Assembly (NCBI RefSeq): GCF_003590795.1
Contig: NZ_QYUL01000002.1
Coordinates: forward strand, 572,501-636,500
Reading direction: 5' to 3'
DNA from: Azospirillum cavernae
Lineage (GTDB): Bacteria > Pseudomonadota > Alphaproteobacteria > Azospirillales > Azospirillaceae
DNA length: 64,000 nucleotides
Positions 38,401 to 44,102 of the stretch are shown piece by piece (the first letter of the stretch is position 1; every line of letters begins with the position of its first letter). The notes beneath the pieces were generated by a model, which was not told where the DNA came from, made no database searches, and was given only the letters and a program-made list of their open reading frames with translations. The position numbers and the translations under genes were made by a program.

Positions 38401-41241
38401 AGCGGCCTTTGGTCGATCACGACCGGAAGCCTGAGCGGGTCAAGCTACACCCTCACCGCCACGGCTCTGGATACCGACGGGGTCGAATCGGCGCTGTCGG
38501 GACCCTTCATCTTCAGCATCGACACCACGGCGCCCACGGCGCCGACCGGCCTCGTCCTCGCCGCTGGCAACGGCGCTCTGACGAACAACGCCACGCCGCC
38601 GATCACTGGCACCGCAGAGGCTGGCAGCACGGTTCAGCTGTACGATGGCAACACCCTCGTCGGCTCGGCCACGGTCGGCGGCGGGGGCTTGTGGACGGTC
38701 AGCCCGTCCTCGACCCTGTCCGACGCGGCGCACAGCCTTACGGTCCGTGCGGTCGATGCCGCCGGCAACAGCTCGGCGGCGTCCAGCGCGCTGATCGTGA
38801 CCATCGACACGTTCGCGGCGGCGCCCGGCGCCCTCGACCTGACGACGGACAGCGGCAGCAGCAGCACCGACAACCTGACCAAAATCGCCACACCGACCAT
38901 CGTCGGCACGGCGGACGCCGGGAACAGGGTCGTGCTGTACGATGGCGCCGCCGCCGTGGGAACGGCCGTCGCCGGAGGCGGCGGGCTTTGGACGATTGCG
39001 GCCTCCTCCTTGTCCGACGCGGCGCGCACCCTCACCGCCAAGGCCTTCGACGACGCCGGAAACACCTCGGCGGCCTCCGGCGGGCTGATCGTCACCATAG
39101 ACACCGCCGTGTCGGCTCCGACCGGCCTCAACGTTGTCAATGACGCCGACGCGCTGACCACCAACACCACGCCGACGATTGCCGGCACCGCAGAGGCGGG
39201 CAGCACCGTCGTCCTGTACGAGGGGGCCTCCGCTCGCGGCACGGTCACGGCCGACTCGACGACGGGCGCCTGGAGCCTCTCCATGGCCTCGTTGAGCGAG
39301 GGGGGGCACACGCTGAGCGCGACGGCCGTCGATCTGGCTGGCAACAGCTCTTCCGCATCCAGCGCGTTCATCGTGACCGTCGATACGGTGGCGCCGACGC
39401 TCCTGACGACGTCCTCTGTCGACAGCGCGGCGCTGACCCTGACCTTTGCCGAGGCGGTGAGCCTCGCGGCGGCCCCCAATCAGACCGCTGGCATGAGTGT
39501 CCTGGTCGATGGCGCGGCCCGCGCCATCACCGCCGCCTCCGGCACGGGCGGCAACACCGTGACCCTGACGCTCGCGTCCGCCCTGTCTTCCGGGCAGACC
39601 GTGACCTTCAGCTACGATCCAACGCTGTCCGGCAGCGCCCTGTCCGACGCGGCGGGCAACGAAATGGCCAGCCTCGTCGGGCAGGCGATCATCAACGCCA
39701 CCCCCGCGCCGCCGTCCCCGCCACCGCCGCCGCCGCCACCACCACCGCCGACGCCGACGACGGTGGTGGACGGCGCGCTGCTGACGACGACGACGGGCGC
39801 GGACAGCACGGGCCGTCCCACGGAGTCCGTGGTGATCGCTCCGGTCACGGAGAACCGGACCGACACGGACACCAAGACCAGTTCGGCGGACGTGGCGCTG
39901 GCCGGAACCACCGCCAATCCGGTGCTGGAAGCCAGCCTGCCCACGGGCGTGGGCATGACCTCCACCGGCGTCACCTCCGGCCTGACGCTGGGCGATCTGG
40001 CCGCCGCCTTCTCCAACCAGCTCGGCACGCTGGGCACCGAAGCGCCGTCGAACTCGACCGTGCCGAACGCCGGACTGACCCAACTGTTGCCGTCCACCAC
40101 CACGGTGACGTTGCGCAGCGTCACGCCATCGGTGGCTTCGGGTGTGGCGCCGACCACGCCGATCACCATCACCGGCTCGGCTCCGACCGGGCAGGCATCG
40201 GCCGTGCTGCTGGATGCGCGCCAGCTTCCGGCCGGCACGGTGGTGAACCTGCAGAACGTGGACTACGCCGTCATCACCGGCGCGGTCACGGTGGGCGGCG
40301 GCTCCGGCTCCAACGTCGCGATCGGCGACAGCGCCAACCAGACCATCATCCTGGGCGTCGATGACGACACGCTGCGCGGCGGCGGCGGTGACGACACAAT
40401 CGGCAGCCGGGAAGGCCGCGACCTGCTGTACGGCGACGCTGGCAACGACTTCGTGTTCGGCGGACTCGGCTACGACCGGCTCCAAGGCGGCACGGGCAAC
40501 GACACGCTGCATGGCGATGAGGGCGTGGACGCTGTCCGCATCGAGGCGAACTTCGCCGATGTGGGCCTCGCCCGCGATGCCTACGGGGCGCTGACCATGA
40601 CCAGCGCGACGCTTGGCGTCGACACCCTGCAGGGGGTGGAGTTGCTGCGTTTCAACGACCGGGTGGAACTGGTCAACGCGCCGAACGCCCCGATCACGAA
40701 GTCCGGCAAGGGGCTGTTCTTCGAGAGCGACTACCTCGCCGACAACCCCGACGTGGCGCAGGCCGTCGCCCGAGGCGAGTTCGCCAGCGGCCTGCAACAC
40801 TACGAGGTCTACGGCGCCACCGAGCAGCGGCTGGGGGTCGTGTCCCTGGACGAGCAGTTCTATCTCGCCCAGAACCAAGACGTGGCCGCCGCAATGGAGC
40901 GGGGCGAGTTCGCCAGCGGCTTGCAACATTATATGGCCTACGGCGCAAAGGAAGGCCGCGACCCGAACGCGCTGTTCGACGAGGCCTGGTACCTCGAGCA
41001 CAACACCGACGTCGCGGCGGCGGTGCAGGCCGGCGGCTTCGAGAGCGGCTACGAACATTACGAGGCCTTCGGCTGGAAGGAGGGGCGCACGCCATCCGCC
41101 TGGATGGACACCACCGCCTATCTGACGGAGAACCCGGACGTCGCGATGGCCGGCATCGATCCGCTGTCGCACTTCCTGGACTTCGGCGCCCGCGAAGGCC
41201 GCATCATCAAGGCGGTCGATAGCGATCTCTGGCTGAGCTGA
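26419..41241 (+). CDS. Giant secreted Ig-repeat/RTX adhesin (4940 residues)
   Basis: A 4940-residue, Ser/Thr/Ala/Gly-rich, Lys- and Cys-poor repeat protein. Residues about 75-448 hold about 12 copies of a 30-35-residue repeat of the type V-x2-(L/I)E(T/S)LIG-x2-G-x-D. Residues about 461-4320 hold 39 bacterial Ig-like repeats (consensus GTAEAGSTVTLYDG, ADGSGAWT, GAHTLTARAVDAAGNTSAAS). Residues about 4325-4425 are SwmB-like (LTLTFAEAVSLA). A 12-proline tract is at about 4432-4446. RTX nonapeptides are at about 4650-4700 (GGGGDDTIGS, YGDAGNDFVFGG). The last 170 residues hold four YL-x2-NPDVA type repeats. It has no N-terminal signal peptide, so type I secretion is expected, but no T1SS genes are in the window. 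ATG 26419 follows GTGGGG. Likely a calcium-dependent surface adhesin. Confidence 0.9.
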   Translation: MAAGATLTLTAGTDYLFSKTETWSGIKGFGTRGAVLETLGYTIAVTNLDHITGGRNSPGGLYKDVITLAGAGGNTITVAGLETLIGSAGNDRVVGTSTGTTMAVESIETFIGASTGTNLIVLTNNAGNTMSVAYLKSLVGSAGVDVINFGAGGQVGTTTVVTAVETLIGTSGEDAIATVSGGSNTVRVNSIEVFLGNGSKAGDTVMLGSMGGTIGATFIETLIGSSAADVFTMAYKTGSIDMRSGGGTVTVSSIETIVGGTSSRNAAILMDVGNTVTVTSLNTLIGGGGKDVVNMAFRDGTAIVGVGPVAWNTVGNTMQVEALETVIGTAGDDVLMVLGNTGITMSVTAIESIVGKAGTETVLLGAGGNTVKVAALETLVGSAGIDVVTVTTASAVSGMSLSVTSVETLIGGTGYDVVRFTEAAGTVYVSGIDTVFVGGQAMDIGGVDRVLVFPVAVSAPSAPILSSGSDSGTLGDDKTNAPLPTLTGTAAAGSVVNLYGNGIALGSGTADVTGQWTVTATTALAGGSWTMTAKTVASGMESAASGALLLTIDTTAPTAPTISYTPGSDSGRSSSDGVTNVTTPTVTGTAEAGSAVTLYLDGASVGTTTASGVGAWSITTPTVSPGGHTLTARAVDTAGNTSAASTALLLTVDTTVAAPTGVALATASDTGTQGDNLTNVNTPVIVGTAEANAVVSLYKDSTTLLGGATADGSGVWQMTLGALGEGAHTLTASAVDLAGNSSAASTSLTVTIDTTPPVAPSAPSLTAASDSGNSSSDHLTNVKTPTFTGTAEANSVIDLLVSGSVVGTGAADGAGAWTVTAGSALADGNWSFSTRSRDAAGNTRDGVGTLNVTIDSTADAPGALKLTAATDSGRSATDGLTNLLSPTVAGTAAAGNAVTLYDGALALGTVTANGQGNWEIATSGLTAGAHTLTARAIDAAGNTSLSSSAFTVTVDTSASAPTGLTLAIASDSGVTGDSRTNLTTPSVTGGGEAFNIVLLYEGSTLLGQTTAGADGNWTVASSALTGDTHTLTARAVDLAGNTSVASGDLVLNIDLTAPNAPGALTLNSDSGTPGDNRTQVAAPAITGTAEAGSAVQLFEGVTLLGTGTADLSTGAWTVTSSSLAEGSHTLTARAVDTAGNTGAASTAFAVTIDQTSAVPTGLALSGATNSGSLADTLTNAVAPTITGTAEAGAMVTLYGGGSTASATADGSGLWSATITGLSEGAHTLTADAVDVAGNTSQISTGLAVTIDRTGPGLSAPTADTAGASGQFTPILSGTAEVGSVVTLYDGSSNGAAVLGVATVGGGGLWSITTPELGGGAYTMTARALDAAGNETSTNTSLSVTGRIGVPGGLQLVSDSGVAGDGITNVVSPTLTGTALAGATVSLYSGVTLMGVGTADGGGLWTVVSTGTLATGSAHTLNAKIDAYGTVLTSSGLTVTIDTTAPDQPGALALQAGSDSGSVGNDRITNLDAVTVTGTAEARSVVTLYRDNGNTALGTATASDGGIWSLSTGSLAAGDHTLTAQAVDVAGNTSAASSGLALTIDRTADAPTGLALASGSNTGLTNDLITSVLAPIITGTAEAGGAVSLYNGSNLVGAATVAGNGSWSVTTSALGNGTHSLTARLVDIVGNTSAASSVLAVTIDAAAPDAPGGLAINPAGDSGVLDNVTNIAAQTVTGTAETGATVVLYDGATALGTQVATSGSWTIGTGALGVGGHTLTARAVDVADNTGAASAALIVTIDTSSPAPSGLALTAASDTGYSSTDRITNSTTLSVTGSAEANSSVTLYDAISGSPTPLATVVADGGGAWSYSGSGFAEGLHTLTATAVDPSGNTSSGSGTLVVTVDLTVAAPGAPVLAPASDTGVSGDGLTRLLAPTFTGTVESSAVVSLYDGANFVGMGTANGSGVYSIETPLSNGAHTMTARVVDAAGNATAAASAPLTITIDSIAPDAPSTPVLAPASDSGTLGDFITSAATPTVTGTAEALSTVQLYMGGVSVGTVVADGAGAWTIITNSLSDGVSTLTVRSVDGAGNTSGASGQLLLTIDTTPPTPGGLALTAATDSGRVGNDAVTAVTAPVITGTAQADSAVTLYYSDGVTVLGGATADSLGQWSVASPTLAEGLYTLSAQAVDPAGNTALVAAALIINVDLTVLPSSAPSLTAGSNSGLTSDLITNDTTPTVSGSAEALSVITLYDDATLVGTGTTDGSGNWSVTTGTLINGNHTLVARVTDLAGNNTAAASGSLIVSIDTENTTMSNLAFAVGDDTGVSASDGLTKLATPTIVGTAESFSVVTLYEGNSSVGMATADANGAFSLTTNALSAGSHSLTARSVDQAGNTSTASSNLVLSVDLSTPQPSLLMAVSSDSGASNSDHLTNNSILPLSGTAEADSTIVLYDGGAAFGTVQADSLGNWTQLSPSLAAGSHSLTAEATDAAGNSSTSTVLVVTIDTTASVPSLDLAGASDTGITGDRTTNDATPDIVGTTEVGGFVSLYEGSTLRGTTTADGTGLWTITSGQMANGAHTLTARGMDAAGNTSDLSSAVVITIDTVVPNAPTSVTLASGSDSGTSNTDRLTKITTPTLSGSAEANSTVTLYSGATVVGTATASGGGGWTVTTASLADGVNTLTVKAADDAGNTSAASSPLTVTIDTTQAAPGTPVLGAAYDSGTSSTDGVTKTVNPTITGTGEAGSVVTLYDGGVSYGSTTVNGLGVWSIGTGTLAPGMRTLTASAVDSAGNSSVASAGLVITIDTTAAAPGTPSLAVDSGASNTDRLINTGSPTLIGTAEANGLVRLYDGASLVGSGTADGSGAWTIAASGLGAGAHTLSARMLDVAGNTSDPSTALTITVDTTAPGAPGTPALSVGSNSGSTADRITSVFAPTITGSAEANSIVTLYDGAANLGTVTANGSGAWSLATPSLADGVHTLSAAALDLAGNTSAASAALTVTIDTTAAAPTALALAAASDTGLVGDNLTSATTPTITGRAEAGSAVALFEGSTALGATTADSSGVWSITSSVLTGGSATAHSLFATMVDAAGNTSSASGSLNFTIDTVPDAVSIELASSSDTGSSNSDRITSNTTPTLSGIVGTDNTGTVGPGRIVTITSAFNGGTSQAVGTVTADATTGAWSFTPSSSLAAGVYNFGVSSFDNAGNPGVNGVTVTIDLTADTPGGLDLATASDSGRSTTDDKTNVATPVITGTAEAGSAVTLYDNAVSVGTVTASGLGTWSFTTPTLADGAHTLTASAVDVTNNTSGLSAALVVTINTQAAAPSGLDLTTDSGGSATDDRTNIASPTIRGTAEASNLVMLYDGGAMVGMSTAGVDGNWTVQAIGLGDGTHTLTATTVDQFGTTSVASSALLVTIDTAAPQPSSLTLTAGSNSGSTADLETNSATPVLSGTAEANSVVTLYDGATLLTTTTSDGAGAWTMTSASLSEGAHSLTVLSQDVAGNTGAASDPLVITIDRTSATPTGMSLGTGSDSGSSGDRITNVATPTVLGVAEANSVVTLRDDVSAQDVGAATADGSGVWSIAVAATLAAGAHSLTATAVDVAGNTSAAGALVVTIDTTAVVPTTPVLTAGSDLGRSNSDRLTADSTPTVSGSAEANSVITLYEGGVFVGLGTADGSGQWSVTAGALTEGEHTLTVRATDVAGNTSDASGGLVVTIDLTTAVRTVMRASGSADANSVVYLYEGVNLAGEGINSFGSATADGSGLWTLTASDLGVADRTLTAVAPGANSNTAGPSAPLVTIDVVTPVRSMLLTQASDTGSGRDDLLTNTTTPTLVGMVEADSVVTLYDGNSAVGTATADGSGAWTITAATLSSGVRQLSLTTVDKAGNTATSASGLAVTIDTTAPSAPATPALSPDSNSGYLNTPVTNVRQPVLTGNAEANAHILLFANGALVGETDADGSGNWSGGASTLSLGAQSMTVKAVDAAGNTSSASGGLTLTITPESAAPTSVGLASASDSGVPADGLTNVRTPTITGSAVANSVVTLYDYITVIGTGTADGSGLWSITTGSLSGSSYTLTATALDTDGVESALSGPFIFSIDTTAPTAPTGLVLAAGNGALTNNATPPITGTAEAGSTVQLYDGNTLVGSATVGGGGLWTVSPSSTLSDAAHSLTVRAVDAAGNSSAASSALIVTIDTFAAAPGALDLTTDSGSSSTDNLTKIATPTIVGTADAGNRVVLYDGAAAVGTAVAGGGGLWTIAASSLSDAARTLTAKAFDDAGNTSAASGGLIVTIDTAVSAPTGLNVVNDADALTTNTTPTIAGTAEAGSTVVLYEGASARGTVTADSTTGAWSLSMASLSEGGHTLSATAVDLAGNSSSASSAFIVTVDTVAPTLLTTSSVDSAALTLTFAEAVSLAAAPNQTAGMSVLVDGAARAITAASGTGGNTVTLTLASALSSGQTVTFSYDPTLSGSALSDAAGNEMASLVGQAIINATPAPPSPPPPPPPPPPPTPTTVVDGALLTTTTGADSTGRPTESVVIAPVTENRTDTDTKTSSADVALAGTTANPVLEASLPTGVGMTSTGVTSGLTLGDLAAAFSNQLGTLGTEAPSNSTVPNAGLTQLLPSTTTVTLRSVTPSVASGVAPTTPITITGSAPTGQASAVLLDARQLPAGTVVNLQNVDYAVITGAVTVGGGSGSNVAIGDSANQTIILGVDDDTLRGGGGDDTIGSREGRDLLYGDAGNDFVFGGLGYDRLQGGTGNDTLHGDEGVDAVRIEANFADVGLARDAYGALTMTSATLGVDTLQGVELLRFNDRVELVNAPNAPITKSGKGLFFESDYLADNPDVAQAVARGEFASGLQHYEVYGATEQRLGVVSLDEQFYLAQNQDVAAAMERGEFASGLQHYMAYGAKEGRDPNALFDEAWYLEHNTDVAAAVQAGGFESGYEHYEAFGWKEGRTPSAWMDTTAYLTENPDVAMAGIDPLSHFLDFGAREGRIIKAVDSDLWLS

Positions 41242-41265
41242 CGTCGGCCGGAACAGGAAAGGGGA

Positions 41266-41296
41266 GGGGCCGTTCCGGCGACGGAGCGGCCCCTTT
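41266..41296 (+). terminator. Intrinsic terminator after the giant adhesin gene
   Basis: GGGGCCGTTCCG (41266-41277) and CGGAGCGGCCCC (41282-41293) form a 12-bp stem with one G-T wobble and a GCGA loop, followed by TTTGCCTT. It lies 25 bases after the adhesin stop. The remaining 200 bases up to the next, convergent gene show nothing recognisable. Confidence 0.75.
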
Positions 41297-41498
41297 GCCT
41301 TGCGGTCTCGACCAAGGGCGCCGTCGCCTCCGGTCGGGTTCGTGCTCGCAAACCAGCCGCGCCGCGCGCCCGGGCCTCTCAGGGGCGTGGCTGGCCGCTG
41401 TCCGCGTCGTCATGAGGACCCTGTCATCTCAAGACATGGGGGCCTCGAGACACCCGACGCGGTTCAGTTCGAGTTGGGCGTCTCGCAAGCGGCGACGA

Positions 41499-43424
41499 TC
41501 ATGCAACCAGCTTGTGCAGGGCGTCCGCAACGCGCAGCCCCACGGTGGTCCAGTCCCCCGACATGGTCTGGCGGAAGAGCCGCATGGTCGGGTACCAGGG
41601 CGTGTCGTCGCGGTCCTGGAGCCAACGCCAGCAGCCGTCGTAACGCGACAAAACCCAGACCGGCTTGCCGAGCGCTCCGACGAGATGGGCGACCGAGGTG
41701 TCCACGGTGATCACGAGATCCAGCCGCAGCACCAGCGCCGCCGTGTCCGCGAAATCGGTGACGGCCCCCATCGGGTCGTGGATGTCCATCCCCGTCGGCG
41801 GATCGGCGAGCTGCGCTGCCGCCCCGCCCATCTGCAAGTTCACGAAGCGCAGGTTCGGCACCCCGGCCAGTGGCGCCAAGTCGCGCAGGGTCATGCTGCG
41901 CCGCCGGTCGGTCAAATTCGCGCGCAGCAGGCCTGGGCGGGGGTCTCCCGACCACACCAGCCCGACCCGCAGTCCGGCGCCCGGCAGGGGCTGGCCCAGC
42001 CATTTGCCGATCGCCTCGGCGGGCGGGAAAAGGTAGGGGATGCCGCTGGGGATCGTGCCCAGCTCGGTGCCGAGCAGCCGTGGCAGGCTCATCAGTGGGC
42101 AGTGGAAGTCCGGCGCCGGGAAGGCGTCGGTCAGCGCATGGACCGCAGCCACACCGGGCATGCCGGCGACCAGCCGCTTCAGCGCCGGCTGGACCGCCAG
42201 CACCACGCGCCCGCCCAGCGCCGCGACCAGCGGAGCGTAGCGGACGAAATGCAGGGTGTCGCCATGTCCCTGTTCAGCGTGCAGCAGGATGGTGGCGCCG
42301 TTCAGCGGCTCACCCTGCCAAGCCCGCAGTTGCGCGTTCACCATCGGGAGTTGACCCGTCTCCCAGCGGGCTTCGTAAAAGCCCCACCCTTCCTTGAACC
42401 GGCCGGCTTTGAGCAGGGCCAGCGACAGGTTGAAGCGCGCGTCGGGATGCTTTGGTTCGGCGTCCAACGTGCGGCGGAACAGGCGCTCCGCCTCGTCGAG
42501 ATGGCCGAGGTCAAGGTTGACGATGCCGAGATTGTTCAGCGCTGAAACATGCGATGGGTTGATCTGCAAGGCTCGTCGGCACAGCGTCGCCGCCTCGGCG
42601 AAGTCGTCGCCGTTCTGGGCCTGCGACCGCTGGACATAGCCGAGGTTGGCGTAGGGATCGGGATGGTCCGGCTTGAGGGCGACGGAGCGGCGGCAGAATC
42701 TGACGGCGCCTTGGCCGTCGTTCAGCTCCCACACCGCGCTGGCGAGGTTGTTCCAGGCTCCCGGATGGTCGGGGGACAGGCGCAGAGCGCGGCGGAAGGC
42801 TGTAGCGGCCTGCGCATAGTGCTTTTCCCGAGAGGCGGTCGCGCCGAGATTGACGTAGGCCTGCACCGTCGCCGGTTCCAGCGCCACCGCCGCCCGATAG
42901 GCGAGGTTGGCGTCGGCCAGCCGTCCCGAGAGCAGGCGGGAATCGGCAACCGCCAGGATTTCGCTCGCTGACGCCAAGCGCAGCCGGCAGAAGCGTTCCA
43001 GCAAGGCTGACGCGTTGTCGCCCGGCTGGGGCTGCCTAAGAAGATTGGCAAGCGATTCCGGATAGGCCGGACTGAGCGTGAGCGCCAAGCGGTATTGCTC
43101 CCGCGCCTCGTTTGGTCGGCCGAGCGCGCGCAGCGCCTCACCAAGGCTGTTGCGGTAGTAGGCCTGCGCCCTGTCGATCACGAGCGCCCGGCGCAGCCAG
43201 CCGCTGGCCACCTCCGCCGTCCCGGCCTGCAACGCTGTTACACCAAGCAGGTGGAGGACGTCGCCATGCGACGGCTCGGCCGAAAGAATGGCCCGGTACA
43301 AATCGCCCGCTGCAGCATCCCCCGCTTTATGCCGAGCCACCGCCGAGGCAAGCATTGACCTCACGTCGGGCAGCGCGGCCCCTGCGCGTTCCCCGACCTC
43401 GAGCTTGCAGGCCAACTGGCCCAT
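41499..43424 (-). CDS. TPR - GT9-like glycosyltransferase
   Basis: A 641-residue protein with the longest TPR section of the GT9-like paralogues (residues about 25-350: AYVNLGATASREKHYAQAAT; ALNNLGIVNLDLGHLDEAER). The catalytic-like module reads LHAEQGHGDTLHFVRYAPLV, VGLVWSGDPRPGL, VDTSVAHLVGALGKPVWV and TPWYPTMRLFRQ. ATG 43424 follows GGTGAGGAT at good spacing. It converges with the giant adhesin gene and marks the right end of the GT/adhesin island; IS remnants begin immediately beyond. Cytoplasmic; substrate unknown. Confidence 0.85.
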   Translation of the reverse strand: MGQLACKLEVGERAGAALPDVRSMLASAVARHKAGDAAAGDLYRAILSAEPSHGDVLHLLGVTALQAGTAEVASGWLRRALVIDRAQAYYRNSLGEALRALGRPNEAREQYRLALTLSPAYPESLANLLRQPQPGDNASALLERFCRLRLASASEILAVADSRLLSGRLADANLAYRAAVALEPATVQAYVNLGATASREKHYAQAATAFRRALRLSPDHPGAWNNLASAVWELNDGQGAVRFCRRSVALKPDHPDPYANLGYVQRSQAQNGDDFAEAATLCRRALQINPSHVSALNNLGIVNLDLGHLDEAERLFRRTLDAEPKHPDARFNLSLALLKAGRFKEGWGFYEARWETGQLPMVNAQLRAWQGEPLNGATILLHAEQGHGDTLHFVRYAPLVAALGGRVVLAVQPALKRLVAGMPGVAAVHALTDAFPAPDFHCPLMSLPRLLGTELGTIPSGIPYLFPPAEAIGKWLGQPLPGAGLRVGLVWSGDPRPGLLRANLTDRRRSMTLRDLAPLAGVPNLRFVNLQMGGAAAQLADPPTGMDIHDPMGAVTDFADTAALVLRLDLVITVDTSVAHLVGALGKPVWVLSRYDGCWRWLQDRDDTPWYPTMRLFRQTMSGDWTTVGLRVADALHKLVA

Positions 43425-43604
43425 ATCCTCACCTCATCTCCGTGGCGCCAGGAAGTCTCTTGAAACACATAGCGCTTTTCGGCGCCAAAGCCAGCATCGT
43501 CCACGCCAGGGCAATCGCTTGAACGGTTGCGCATCGAAGAAAGGGTGTTGGTGCAGCGAGGTCGGCGCGGAGGCGCCGAAGCCTGACACGACCTTCGATC
43601 CGGC

Positions 43605-43784
43605 GGCGCGGACGGAGTTCGGGCGTGCTTGATCGATCATGCGGTTGAGGACGGCGACGCCGATGGCGGCTTCGGCCTGCTGCCCGGGAAGCGTGCGGGC
43701 CTGAAGCTGGCCGCCGAGGATGCGCTTATAGCGCGCCATCGCGGTTTCTGCCTTGCTCCGCTTCCCATACTCGGTCTGTCGTTG
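43605..43784 (-). pseudogene. IS5-type transposase, C-terminal remnant
   Basis: Minus-strand translation gives YGKRSKAETAMARYKRILGG, then QARTLPGQQAEAAIGVAVLN and RMIDQARPNSVRAA. This is the conserved C-terminus of IS5-group DDE transposases, including the Y-x6-E-x3-RYK motif with the catalytic Glu. The N-terminal domains and first two Asp are missing. It shares an 18-base string with the scrap at 2967-3005, in the opposite orientation. Confidence 0.7.
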
Positions 43785-43866
43785 CGCAGATTCAAGTTGA
43801 AGTGCGACGTCGGATGATTTTGTGTGACTACAATCCTTTTTGTGTTTTCGTGAGGTCGTCCCGGCA

Positions 43867-43924
43867 GTCCACAGGCTTGATCCGACGGCTCCCCATATAG
43901 CCAAGGCGGATCAAGCCTGTGGAC
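43867..43924. repeat. Perfect 18-bp inverted repeat with nested stem
   Basis: GTCCACAGGCTTGATCCG (43867-43884) is followed, after 22 bases, by its exact reverse complement (43907-43924). Inside the loop GGCT (43887-43890) can pair with AGCC (43899-43902), extending the structure. There is no U-tract. It lies next to the IS5-type remnant and could be an IS end junction, a dispersed palindrome or a structured RNA. Confidence 0.8.
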
Positions 43925-44102
43925 CCACCGGGGCGAGCGGTCGGGAGAGAGGATGTTCAGGATTTCCGACCTGGGCCGAGATGGCTTCAAGCGCCGCCGC
44001 GCCCGCCGATCCTGTGCGTATTTCTGGGCGCTCGTGCTGCACAGGATAGAACCCACCCCGCCTACACGCTAAAAACACATAATTTTCATTATGGAAATTA
44101 AC

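Larger units (their letters stand above)
43425..44102. other. Intergenic island boundary: IS remnant and palindrome
   Basis: This 678-bp stretch between the last TPR-GT and the catabolic operon has no intact gene. It contains the IS5-type transposase tail (43605-43784), the long palindrome (43867-43924) and an AT-richer end (about 44070-44102) just after the SDR stop. The remainder shows no recognisable feature. Confidence 0.6.

Noticed and set aside
27790..39380. Regularly spaced repeats that might suggest a CRISPR array or satellite.
   Set aside because: The period is near 290 bp, in frame, and translates to Ig-like domains; there are no short identical direct repeats with spacers.
26419..41241. 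A linked type I secretion system for the RTX adhesin.
   Set aside because: The only ABC exporter in the window (59202-60887) belongs to the qhp cluster, and no membrane-fusion or TolC-like gene was found.
43434..43904. A 156-residue minus-strand open frame as an intact gene.
   Set aside because: Only residues 41-100 match a transposase C-terminus; the rest runs through the palindrome and unrelated sequence, so it is a remnant, not a gene.
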